Assembly (NCBI GenBank): GCA_017397605.1
Contig: JAFQII010000050.1
Location: 1-13,710 of the forward strand
Source: Clostridia bacterium
GTDB lineage: Bacteria > Bacillota > Clostridia > Oscillospirales > CAG-382
Reading direction: 5' to 3'
Length of the DNA: 13,710 nt
Each line of letters opens with the position of its first letter. Positions within the stretch are counted from its first letter, which is position 1. The notes beneath the pieces were generated by a model that had not been told where the DNA came from, ran no database searches, and was given only the letters and a program-made list of their open reading frames with translations. The translations under genes were made by a program, and so were the position numbers. Of this stretch, positions 6,099-13,710 are shown one piece after another.

Positions 6099-8081
6099 TT
6101 ATTCAGCTGCTTCTTCTGCGGGAGCTTCTTCAACAGGAGCTTCTTCCGGCTCGAGAAGTGCTTTGATGGAGAGGTTGATACGCTTTGCTTCAAGGTCGAT
6201 GCCGACGATCTTGACGGTAACCTTGTCGCCGATGTTGAGCACGGATGCAGGGTTTGCAACCGGTTTTGCGGCGATCTGGGTGTTGTGGATCAAACCGTCC
6301 AACTCGGGGATGATTTCTGCGAATGCGCCGAAGGGCATCAGGGACACGATCTTGACGTCGCAAACGTCGCCGATTGCGTAGTTGTTGGTGAAGATCGTCC
6401 AGGGATCGGACTCGGGAGTCTTGTAGCCCAGGGAGATGCGCTTGGTCTCGGGATCAAAGCTCTTGATGAAGACGTTGAGCTTCTGACCGATCGTGAGAAC
6501 CTCTGCCGGCGGGCGGAGTCTGCCCCAAGACAGCTCGGAGATGTGAACCATACCGTCGACCGGGCCGATGTTGACGAATGCACCGTAGTTCATGATTGCA
6601 CGAACAGTACCGACAAACTTCTGACCAACCTCGATGGTCTTGTAGAATTCTTCCTCTGCCAGTTTCTTTTCTGCTCTCTGTACAGCCTTGATAGAGCCGA
6701 CAGCGCGCTTGCGGTCTTCGTTGATGTCGATGACCTTAAAGGAGACCTTCTGACCCTTGAGGGGATCCAAGGACTCGCCCTTTGCGATACCGGACTGGGA
6801 AGCGGGGATGAACACGCGGGAAGTACCCTTTGTGACAACAACGCCCGAGTAGGTGTCTTCCTTGCGGATGACTTCCTTGACAACACCGGTCAGGATCTCG
6901 CCGGACTCGTGAGCCGCCTTGATTGCGTCCCAATGTTTTGCAACGTCGAGTCTCTTGCTGGAAAGCTGAACCGTACCGTCGGAATCGCTGAACTTGATAC
7001 ATACCACGTCGATCGGGTCGCCGACATGATATTTCTCGGTCAGGTCGATGCCGCTCTCATCGGTGATCTCGTCGTAGACGAGAATGCCGGTGTGCTTGGT
7101 ACCGAGGTCGACTTTGAGCTCGGATGCACTGACTGCGGAAACGATGCCGGTTACCTTATCTCCTGTATGTAATGTTTTGAAGGAAGCTTCGAGCAGTTCT
7201 GCAAAGCTTACTTCTTCATTTCTGATGTCTGCCATGGTTTTGATTACCTCCTGAATTATACTACCGGGAGCCGAAGCTCCTGCAGTGATCAAAATTGAGT
7301 TTGCCGCCCGGATGCGTGCGCGGCAGGCGGCGAGATCTGCGGACGTTTCAATCAGAATGGCGTCCCCCCCGACCTCTTTTGCAATGCGGTACAGCTTGAC
7401 CGTATTGGAGCTGTGCCGCGAGCCGACCACGACCGTCAGATCATTTTCTGCCGCAAGCGTGCGGACCTCCCTTTGACGGTTTTCGGTGGCTGAGCATATT
7501 GTATCACAAATTTTTAAATGAGTATACAGATATTTTATGAACTTTTGGCATTTTTTCCACTCATCGGTGTTAAACGTGGTCTGCACCGCAAGAATCGCGG
7601 GTTCGTCGGTCGGCTCTTTGCCTGCAAACGCCTCTTGCAGCTCTGCAAAACTGCCGTAGACCGCCGTTTTGCCGGGGGCGGCACTCACGATGCCCTGCAC
7701 CTCGGGGTGATCCTTGTCGCCGATGATGATAAAGGTTGCGTCCGTCGCGCTTGCCGCGATGCTGTGAATCTTTTGCACATACGGGCAGGTCGCGTCGATG
7801 TATTCCAGACCGTTGTCCGCAAGCGTTTGATAGACATCCTTGGTCGCACCGTGTGCGCGGATAAAGACCAGCGCGTCCCCGGGCAACGAGGGAATGTCCT
7901 GCGGCTCGATAAACCGAACGCCGCGCGCTTGCAACGACTCGTTGAAGATGCGGTTGTGAATCAGCTCTCCCAAGCAGTAGATCGGGCCTTTTCCGTCCAG
8001 AATCGCCTGCTCGATCAGATGGACCGCGCGGGATACGCCGGGGCAAAAGCCTGCGTGCTTGGCAACACAGATGTCGCTCAT
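6099..8081 (-). CDS. ispH-rpsA: Fused 4-hydroxy-3-methylbut-2-enyl diphosphate reductase (IspH) / ribosomal protein S1
   Basis: One 660-residue frame joins two proteins. Residues 1-285 are IspH, which reductively converts HMBPP to IPP and DMAPP in the last MEP-pathway step. The three [4Fe-4S] cysteines are present: C13 in GFCPGV, C99 in DATCP and C196 in ICSAT. H125 and E127 (DHPEV), T168, the S-S-N triplet (224-226) and S270 are also conserved. After a short linker come four S1 RNA-binding domains (about 305-378, 393-466, 484-555, 568-641) and an acidic Ala/Glu-rich tail. The third (GAFVNIG.VDGMVHISELSW) and fourth are the most typical. The S1 part should bind mRNA and help translation. The start is the ATG at 8081, overlapping the cmk stop as ATGA, with GGAG 7 nt upstream. 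The fusion is known in Clostridia; whether it stays one polypeptide is not shown by sequence. Confidence 0.95.
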   Translation of the reverse strand: MSDICVAKHAGFCPGVSRAVHLIEQAILDGKGPIYCLGELIHNRIFNESLQARGVRFIEPQDIPSLPGDALVFIRAHGATKDVYQTLADNGLEYIDATCPYVQKIHSIAASATDATFIIIGDKDHPEVQGIVSAAPGKTAVYGSFAELQEAFAGKEPTDEPAILAVQTTFNTDEWKKCQKFIKYLYTHLKICDTICSATENRQREVRTLAAENDLTVVVGSRHSSNTVKLYRIAKEVGGDAILIETSADLAACRARIRAANSILITAGASAPGSIIQEVIKTMADIRNEEVSFAELLEASFKTLHTGDKVTGIVSAVSASELKVDLGTKHTGILVYDEITDESGIDLTEKYHVGDPIDVVCIKFSDSDGTVQLSSKRLDVAKHWDAIKAAHESGEILTGVVKEVIRKEDTYSGVVVTKGTSRVFIPASQSGIAKGESLDPLKGQKVSFKVIDINEDRKRAVGSIKAVQRAEKKLAEEEFYKTIEVGQKFVGTVRAIMNYGAFVNIGPVDGMVHISELSWGRLRPPAEVLTIGQKLNVFIKSFDPETKRISLGYKTPESDPWTIFTNNYAIGDVCDVKIVSLMPFGAFAEIIPELDGLIHNTQIAAKPVANPASVLNIGDKVTVKIVGIDLEAKRINLSIKALLEPEEAPVEEAPAEEAAE

Positions 8082-8761
8082 GCCGTCGCTCCGATTGCGT
8101 TGCTGACAATTTCCAATGCGGCTTGCAGTAAGCCGTCGAGCGTCAGATCGGAGTTGTCCAAAAAGACGGCGTCCTCTGCGGGCTTGGCGGGAGCAATATC
8201 CCGGTTTGCATCGTTTTCGTCGCGCCACTTGATGTCGGCAAGCACTTGCTCAAACGTGATATCCTCACCCTTGGCGACCAGCTCCGCCAAACGGCGCTTG
8301 GCGCGTTGCTCGGGAGAGGCGGACATGTAGATCTTGACCTGCGCATCGGGCAAAATGACTGTGCCGATGTCTCTGCCGTCCATGATGACGTTATTTTGTT
8401 TGGCAATGGAACGCTGGGTGTCCAGCAAAAATGCGCGGACCGCGGGTACCTTGGATACCTGCGACGCGTAAACAGAAGCCTCAGACGTGCGGATCTCCGC
8501 ACCGACCTTGGCCCCGTTGAGGTACACGGCGTTGCCGCCGTCCTCCAGACGCATCTGCAGATCCAGCTTGTCCAGAAGCGGAACGACGTCCTCGGGCGTC
8601 TCCGCGGAAATGCCGTTTTGCATCGCAAACAGCCCTACCGTGCGGTAAAGCGCGCCTGTATCAATATAAACGTAGCCGAGCGACGCGGCGAGCATCTTGG
8701 CAAGCGTGCTCTTACCCGAGCCGGACGGCCCGTCGATTGCAATGTTGATCGTTTTAGTCAC
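8078..8761 (-). CDS. cmk: Cytidylate kinase
   Basis: This 227-residue enzyme transfers phosphate from ATP to CMP or dCMP in pyrimidine nucleotide salvage, in the cytoplasm. The Walker A loop GPSGSGKST is at 11-19, DTGALYR at 34-40, and the CMP-binding motif DGRDIGT at 128-134. WRDENDANRD near 180-190 provides the lid/arginine region. The length equals that of the E. coli enzyme. The start is the GTG at 8759-8761, preceded by AAAGGTGAT, which can pair with the 16S rRNA 3' end; no better start lies upstream before the promoter. It is the first gene of an operon with ispH/rpsA and is translationally coupled to it by a 4-base stop/start overlap. In many Clostridia a plsC gene lies between these two; none is here. 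Confidence 0.96.
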   Translation of the reverse strand: MTKTINIAIDGPSGSGKSTLAKMLAASLGYVYIDTGALYRTVGLFAMQNGISAETPEDVVPLLDKLDLQMRLEDGGNAVYLNGAKVGAEIRTSEASVYASQVSKVPAVRAFLLDTQRSIAKQNNVIMDGRDIGTVILPDAQVKIYMSASPEQRAKRRLAELVAKGEDITFEQVLADIKWRDENDANRDIAPAKPAEDAVFLDNSDLTLDGLLQAALEIVSNAIGATA

Positions 8762-8764
8762 AAA

Positions 8765-8773
8765 ATCACCTTT
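8765..8773 (-). promoter_or_regulatory. Ribosome binding site of cmk, at the predicted mRNA 5' end
   Basis: The minus strand reads AAAGGTGAT, followed by TTT and the GTG start. AGGTGAT is complementary to the AUCACCU segment of the 16S rRNA tail. It nearly coincides with the predicted transcription start (about 8771). Confidence 0.55.
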
Positions 8774-8777
8774 ATAG

Positions 8778-8806
8778 ATTATACACCAAAAAATAAGTCA
8801 ACGCAA
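8778..8806 (-). promoter_or_regulatory. Predicted promoter of the cmk-ispH/rpsA operon
   Basis: On the minus strand a perfect -10 box TATAAT (8783-8778) lies 17 nt downstream of TTGCGT (8806-8801). A second candidate -35, TTGACT, is only 12 nt from the -10 box and is too close. The start point would be near 8771, about 10 nt before the GTG codon. The rest of the gap up to 8911 holds only weak AT-rich hairpins. Confidence 0.65.
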
Positions 8807-8911
8807 GCATTTTTTCAAAAAAAGTTACGGCGTTTTTCACAAAATAACGCTTTTGTTTTTTACGTTCTGAACAAAAGGGGCGTGTGCGCTGTCGCAATTC
8901 CCCGATTGAGG

Positions 8912-8936
8912 GGGGCTGAAAGGATCGTTCAGCCCC
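8912..8936 (-). terminator. Stem-loop after the glucan synthase-like gene, lacking a U-tract
   Basis: A 9-bp GC-rich stem GGGGCTGAA (8912-8920) / TTCAGCCCC (8928-8936) with a 7-nt loop directly abuts the stop codon at 8937-8939. No run of T follows on the minus strand, so it may be an mRNA 3'-end stabiliser or a Rho-type end. Weaker hairpins further on (arms 8850-8857/8870-8877 and 8830-8834/8846-8850, the latter followed by T7 at 8823-8817) could finish termination. Confidence 0.5.
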
Positions 8937-11900
8937 TTATGCGCGCAATTTGGCAGTGACGAGGTGCTCACCGTCGGAGAGTGAGATCGGAAAAGCGGCG
9001 GGCTTGCCGTCCAGCGTATCCTCGGTTTCGGAGGTGACCTTGATGCGCACCTTGCCGTGGTAGGACAGTGTTGCTTCGTAAGAAATGCGCGGGTGCAGTT
9101 CCAGCACACGGTTGTCTGCCGAGAGGCGGATGCCCAAGATATCCTCAAGAAATACCTTGTAATACCACGCCGCCGAGCCCGTGTACCAGCTCCATCCGCC
9201 GCGCCCCGCAAGCGCCCCGCCGTAGATATCCGCGCACAGCGCATACGGCTCGCTTTTGTAGTGCTCCGCCTGCGCGCGTGTCGCCGTACGGCAAAACGGG
9301 TTGGAGCCCGTCAGAATGTCCAGCGCCGTTTCGAGATTGCCCGACTCGGCAAACGCTTTTGCGCCCCAAACGGCGGCGTGCGTGTACTGACCGCCGTTTT
9401 CGCGCAGACCTGCGGGGTAGCCGCGGATATAGCCGACGGCGGTGTGTCCCTTATCGAACGGCGGCGAAAACAGCTTGAGAATGCGGTGTCTGGGGTCAAA
9501 CAGCTCACGCTTGGCAGTATCCAGCGCTGTCCTGCAGTGCGCCTTGTCCGCGTGCGCAAACCACGCAAACGCCTGCGACAGAATGTCGATCGCGCATTCC
9601 TTGTTTCCAGCCTTACCCAAAATCTCGCCGCTGTCGCAAAAGGCGCGCAGGTAGCGGTCGCCGTCAAAGGCGTGCCGTTCGGCGCAGGCGAGCAGCTCCT
9701 TTGCCGTTTCCGCGAGACGCTTTGCGGTGTCGGGATCTTCCTTTTGCAGATGCGGGACAAAGGCGTTTGCCGCTACGACGTACAAAAAGGTGGAAAAAAC
9801 GCTTTCGCCCACCCCTGCCGCGCCCACGGCGGAAAACGCATCGTTCCAGTCGCAGATGCCCATCAGAATCAGCCCGTGCTTGCCGCGCTTATCCGCGGCG
9901 GCAAAGGCGCGCAGGCAATGCAGGCGCATCGTCTCGTGCAGGTAACTTTGCGTGGGCTGTTCGTAGCGTTCGTTGTCTCCCGAAAGGGGCGGTGAAGAAA
10001 GGTAGCAGACCTGTTCGGAGAGAATGCCGCTGTCTCCCGTTTTGACGATATAGTCCGACACGACGTAAGGCAGCCAAAGCAGATCGTCCGAGCAGGTGGA
10101 GCGGATGCCTTTTCCGTCGGAATGCCACCAGTGCTGGACGTCGCCTTCCTCATATTGGCGCGAACAGCAACGCAAAATGTGCTCGCGCACCTCCCGCGGC
10201 TTGCAATAGACCAGCGCCAAGCAGTCCTGCAATTGATCGCGGAACCCGTACGCACCGCCCGATTGACGGAATGACGCCCTTGCATAAAAACGCGAGGCGG
10301 CGATCTGGTACGGCAAAAAACGGGAGACAAACAGATTTTGCGCAGGGGAGCGCGTCAGAATTTCGATCGGCGGAAGCATGGCGTTGGCAAACGCTTCGGC
10401 GGCTTGCTGCTCCGTCTCGGCGGACAGACTGCCGAGCATGCCCAAAAGTGTGTCTTGCTCCGACTCGTTTCCGCCGCCCAGTACAAAGGTCGCGTAATTA
10501 TATTGCACGCGCAAGCCGATCATATCGAAAAAACCGTCCGCCTTGCCGCCGTACAGCTCCGTTTGGGAGAACATGGGCGATGCGCCCTTGGCGTACAGCA
10601 CGCCGATGCCGCAGTCGAATGCGGGGTCGTGTCCCGAGCGGAAGAGCAGTGCATTTCCGCGCATTTCTTTCCACAGCACGTTTTGCGGTGTGATGCCGTT
10701 CCCCATTACGGGACGGACGGCGCAGATGACCTCGCCGTCAAAGGACGAAAACATGACGCGTATGATTTTAAACGGCTTTTCGGCACAGCAAAACACAATG
10801 ACCGAGAACTCCGTTCCGTCTGCCGTGCCTTCCCACATGGCGACGCCCTTTCCCCAAAAGACGCGGTCGGCACATGCAAACAGGTCGTACAGCACGCCGC
10901 CGCGGCGCCAAAATAGCCGTTCGCCCCCCGACAGTGCATAAGGATCGCCTGCGGCAGGTGTCAGACGGTGCTCGCGCGCGTTGTCGCAAAAGGTGTACCC
11001 TGCCGACGAGGCAGTGACGATGCTTCCGCAACGCCTGCCCGACAGGACAAAGGAGCGCACGCCCAGCGGTGCGTCGGTTTTAAACAGCATATAGCCCCCT
11101 TTGTCCGCATAGCCGTCTGCGGTGGCAAGCGCGCCCTCGGGGACGGTCGGTGCGGTGGGCGTGAAAGCGGTTTTTGGCGGAGCAAACGATGTCATCGGGA
11201 CGCTTGCGCGCTTGCGGGATATTTCTTTCGGGCTTTTCCGGACCGTACAGAGCATTGGGAGAATCTCCGAGAGCGATTCGGTCAGCTGCTCGCGGCGCAA
11301 CAGAAAGATACCGCCGCGCACACCGACAAATCCCTGCAGCTCCATATCCTCCAAAAGCGAGAGCAGCTTTTTTTCGGCGGGACGAAAATACTGTCCGTCC
11401 CCCTCGGGCAACAGCAACAGCTCCGTGCGGATGCCCGCCTGCGCAAGGGCATAAAAGCCCTGCAATACCTCGCGCGCGGGTGCCATATCCGATTCCCCGG
11501 CACAAAGCCCGATCAAGGGATAGTCGCCCGAGATGCCGTACCGCCACAGATCGGCGCGCTTGTAAGCCGAAAACCGTCCTGCGGGAATGCCGTGCGGGTA
11601 CAAAATCGATGTCAACAGCTCGTTTGCCGTCGGGGACATACCGCTTTGCGCGTGTTCTTTTTCATGCCTTGCCGTTGCAATCGCGTGGGATGCTTCGGCT
11701 TTGGTGCTCGCCGCAGAGATCAACAGCGTCGCCCTTCCGCCCGCGAGGGGCTCGGTGCGTATGATGCAATACGGATCGATGCAGATGCCCGTTTTGCAAT
11801 CCGGCACGCGCACGAGGTCATCGGGCGTATTGATTCCTTCGGCAGGAAAACTCTCGCCCGAGGTACAAAAGGTAAACGGAACCGCTTTGTCCGACAGCGC

Positions 11901-13710
11901 GACAGCCAGATATGCCGATATTTTGCCGTTTTTGCGTTCGCGTCTGTAAAAGTACAAAATCCGCTCCGTTTCGTCAAACTCGCTTTCGATAAACAGCTTG
12001 GAGAACGCGGGATGCGACGAAAAGGATGCTTCGTCTGCGAGAACGGGCTCAAAGGCAAACAGAACGCTTCTGTTTTTGCGGCTTTCGGATTGTGTTTCGA
12101 CGCGGAAACAGTCTGCGCGGCGGGAGAACGAAAACTGCACCCTGCCCGCAAAGCGCTTGCTTCCCGAGATGAGGCTGACGGAATCGCTGTCGCTTGCAAA
12201 CGAATACGCTCCTTCGCTGAAAAACGGCGTACAGCCGTCCGCCTTGCCTTCCGTCGGGAACATCGCCGTCAGTGTGTGCGCGGAAGAAAAGCGGTCGTGC
12301 TCGCATCGGTTGAGCAGTAAATTGCCCTTGCGCAGGCAGACGTGCCCCAAAGAGGTGACAGAGGCGGAAAAGCCTTCCTTGCAAAGCAATACCGCTTTGG
12401 GCGCACAAAAGTCGGCATCACTGCTTTCGGATGCGGTGACCGTGTGCGTTTCCAGTGCCTGCCGTACCGATTTTTGCGGCGCGCGCAGGTCATCGGTCAA
12501 CAGCGCGGGGTAGGGCGGGAGCTTTTCCTGCAATAGTCCGCGCGCGGCGTTCATGCGCGGGTCTGCCATAAAACGGCGGACGAACACGTTGTCTGTCAGC
12601 GCGTTTGCGATTGCGACAATGCCCATGCCGACGTGGTGCGCCATATAGCTCCGCACCGCGACGCCGTTTTTGCTTCTTCCCTCGGTGCGGTCAAACGCCT
12701 CGTACATGCCGTACTTGCCGTACATGCCGTGCGTTTCCAATTGCTTGAGGTTGCGGATCGCCGCGTGCGGGCAAACCGCGAGCGAAAGGTAAGACGCATA
12801 CGGCGCGATGACGCGCTCTCCCTTGACGTCGCGTCGGAGTGCCAGTGCGCGGATGCCGTGTGCGTGGTAACGGTAATGCAGGTCGCCGTCAAACGCAAAA
12901 TACCCCGATTCCGATACGCCCCACAGCTTGCCGACGGCGGCTTGACGGCTTCTGCGCGTGGCAAACACCAGGCTTTCTTCGAGAAACGAGTCTCGGTAGA
13001 GCGGGAGCAGCAGCTGGGGCATGAGGTACTCAAACATCGTACCCGACCAGCTCACCATGCCGATATAACCGCGTTCCGACGTGACGGTGCGTCCCAGAGC
13101 GTACCAATGCTTTTTGGGGACGATGCCCGACGCGGCGGCGTAATAGCTCGCGGTGCGGGATTCACTCATCAAAAGGTCGTAGCACCCGTTTTCGCATTTG
13201 TTTTGCTTGCTGTCCCATCCGAGCGAAAAGAGGCGCTTTTTGGCATTGTAAAAAACGGAGAGGTCCGTTTCCCTTTCGATACGGCGGCATTGCGCGGCGA
13301 GCGCGGGGAAACGTGCGTCCGCATCGCCGTAAGCGTCCAGTCCGTTTGCGAGCGCAACCAGCGAGACGGTAAAATTTCCGCTGTCGACAAACGAGACAAA
13401 GCCGTCGCCGATGACCGAGAGGTTGTCCAGATCGTACCAGTTGTACAGATTGCCGTGGAATTTGGGCAAGCCCTCAACGGTTGCGAGGGTACGTTCCAGA
13501 CAATCGGCGGTCTCCTTGCTGTCCAAGATGCCGAGATCGCGCGCGGCAAGGACGGACAGCAGATACATTCCGATATTGGTCGGAGACGTGCGCATGGCGG
13601 TTGCGGGCGTGGGGGAAAGCTGAATGTTGTCGGGGGGCAAAAAATGCGTATGCTTGGTCACCGTGTCGAGATAAAACTGCATGTGGTCACGCGCGTGGGC
13701 GTGCAAATAA
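8937..13710 (-). CDS. Cyclic beta-1,2-glucan synthase-like protein, C-terminal part (GH189 glycoamylase-like + GH94 modules), partial
   Basis: About 1590 residues are visible; the frame is open to the window edge, so the true start lies outside and the TTG at 13706 is not the start. Numbering from that codon, residues 1-400 match the glycoamylase-like/GH189 module of NdvB/ChvB proteins: LPPDNIQ (23-29), RTSPTNIGMYLLS (39-51), SGTMFEYLMP (221-230), WGVSESGYF (262-270) and NGVAVRSYMAHHVGMG (347-362). Then come a first beta-sandwich (HPAFSKLF, 565-572), a WRYGISGDYPL segment (721-731), a second sandwich (about 880-1110) and the GH94 (alpha/alpha)6 barrel. The barrel shows GGAYGFRDQLQD (1150-1161), EGDVQHWWH (1187-1195), DWND with likely general acid D1286, RENGGQYTHAAVW (1435-1447) and GRGGWSWYTGSA (1501-1512). 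In the family GH189 cyclises beta-1,2-glucan and GH94 trims chains by phosphorolysis; a membrane GT84 domain would lie upstream. The exact product here is inferred. Confidence 0.88.
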   Translation of the reverse strand, partial: YLHAHARDHMQFYLDTVTKHTHFLPPDNIQLSPTPATAMRTSPTNIGMYLLSVLAARDLGILDSKETADCLERTLATVEGLPKFHGNLYNWYDLDNLSVIGDGFVSFVDSGNFTVSLVALANGLDAYGDADARFPALAAQCRRIERETDLSVFYNAKKRLFSLGWDSKQNKCENGCYDLLMSESRTASYYAAASGIVPKKHWYALGRTVTSERGYIGMVSWSGTMFEYLMPQLLLPLYRDSFLEESLVFATRRSRQAAVGKLWGVSESGYFAFDGDLHYRYHAHGIRALALRRDVKGERVIAPYASYLSLAVCPHAAIRNLKQLETHGMYGKYGMYEAFDRTEGRSKNGVAVRSYMAHHVGMGIVAIANALTDNVFVRRFMADPRMNAARGLLQEKLPPYPALLTDDLRAPQKSVRQALETHTVTASESSDADFCAPKAVLLCKEGFSASVTSLGHVCLRKGNLLLNRCEHDRFSSAHTLTAMFPTEGKADGCTPFFSEGAYSFASDSDSVSLISGSKRFAGRVQFSFSRRADCFRVETQSESRKNRSVLFAFEPVLADEASFSSHPAFSKLFIESEFDETERILYFYRRERKNGKISAYLAVALSDKAVPFTFCTSGESFPAEGINTPDDLVRVPDCKTGICIDPYCIIRTEPLAGGRATLLISAASTKAEASHAIATARHEKEHAQSGMSPTANELLTSILYPHGIPAGRFSAYKRADLWRYGISGDYPLIGLCAGESDMAPAREVLQGFYALAQAGIRTELLLLPEGDGQYFRPAEKKLLSLLEDMELQGFVGVRGGIFLLRREQLTESLSEILPMLCTVRKSPKEISRKRASVPMTSFAPPKTAFTPTAPTVPEGALATADGYADKGGYMLFKTDAPLGVRSFVLSGRRCGSIVTASSAGYTFCDNAREHRLTPAAGDPYALSGGERLFWRRGGVLYDLFACADRVFWGKGVAMWEGTADGTEFSVIVFCCAEKPFKIIRVMFSSFDGEVICAVRPVMGNGITPQNVLWKEMRGNALLFRSGHDPAFDCGIGVLYAKGASPMFSQTELYGGKADGFFDMIGLRVQYNYATFVLGGGNESEQDTLLGMLGSLSAETEQQAAEAFANAMLPPIEILTRSPAQNLFVSRFLPYQIAASRFYARASFRQSGGAYGFRDQLQDCLALVYCKPREVREHILRCCSRQYEEGDVQHWWHSDGKGIRSTCSDDLLWLPYVVSDYIVKTGDSGILSEQVCYLSSPPLSGDNERYEQPTQSYLHETMRLHCLRAFAAADKRGKHGLILMGICDWNDAFSAVGAAGVGESVFSTFLYVVAANAFVPHLQKEDPDTAKRLAETAKELLACAERHAFDGDRYLRAFCDSGEILGKAGNKECAIDILSQAFAWFAHADKAHCRTALDTAKRELFDPRHRILKLFSPPFDKGHTAVGYIRGYPAGLRENGGQYTHAAVWGAKAFAESGNLETALDILTGSNPFCRTATRAQAEHYKSEPYALCADIYGGALAGRGGWSWYTGSAAWYYKVFLEDILGIRLSADNRVLELHPRISYEATLSYHGKVRIKVTSETEDTLDGKPAAFPISLSDGEHLVTAKLRA

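Noticed and set aside
8082..8228. A 49-residue N-terminal extension of IspH from an upstream start
   Set aside because: The added part is arginine-rich and lies within cmk; the ATG at 8081 has a ribosome binding site and gives the normal IspH N-terminus.
10968..12320. A 450-codon plus-strand frame inside the glucan synthase-like gene
   Set aside because: Basic, low-similarity composition and no ribosome binding site; the opposite strand has clear family motifs through the whole stretch.
13704..13706. TTG as the start of the glucan synthase-like gene
   Set aside because: The frame is open to the edge, and family proteins have more of the glycoamylase-like module and a GT84 part before this point; the gene is cut by the window.
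1..13710. Search for tRNA, rRNA, CRISPR arrays, insertion sequences, phage, toxin-antitoxin or defence genes
   Set aside because: No repeat array, cloverleaf, transposase, integrase or nuclease-like gene was seen. The lone HTH protein has no toxin partner beside it.

Overview
The window looks like chromosomal DNA of an anaerobic low-to-mid-GC Gram-positive bacterium, most likely class Clostridia (Bacillota). The main reason is a single gene joining the isoprenoid enzyme IspH to ribosomal protein S1, an arrangement known from Clostridia, directly behind cmk. Strong AGGAGG-type ribosome binding sites and frequent TTG/GTG starts fit this. The placement rests on recalled family knowledge, not on a search.

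Layout. Positions 1-1006 (minus) hold a sigma-70/ECF-like sigma factor gene followed by a truncated gene for a single-pass membrane protein, probably its anti-sigma partner. Back to back with them, sharing a 148-bp intergenic region with two diverging promoters, is a complete cytosolic GH38 alpha-mannosidase gene (1155-4025, plus). A bidirectional hairpin separates it from a minus-strand gene for a membrane-anchored, propeller-like protein of unknown role (4083-5693). Next come a 67-aa Xre-type regulator (5823-6026) and the cmk-ispH/rpsA operon (6099-8761), all on the minus strand. From 8937 to the right edge runs the C-terminal part (about 1590 residues) of a very large protein related to cyclic beta-1,2-glucan synthase (NdvB/ChvB type): a glycoamylase-like/GH189 module followed by a GH94 phosphorylase-like module. 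Its N-terminal part, where a GT84 domain would be expected, lies outside the window.

How the genes relate. The only clear functional unit is cmk-ispH/rpsA (CMP phosphorylation, last step of the MEP isoprenoid pathway, translation), coupled by an ATGA stop/start overlap. The sigma/anti-sigma pair is a plausible regulatory unit, and its promoter region could also influence the mannosidase. The mannosidase and the glucan synthase-like protein both act on glycans but are not in one operon, and the sequence gives no direct link between them.

I found no tRNA, rRNA, CRISPR array, insertion sequence or phage gene, and no non-coding stretch over 300 bases. I see no convincing evidence for an entirely new system. 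The points most worth checking are the altered motifs in the GH94 module, the shared sigma/mannosidase control region, and two genes with very short predicted leaders carrying the same element next to the start codon.
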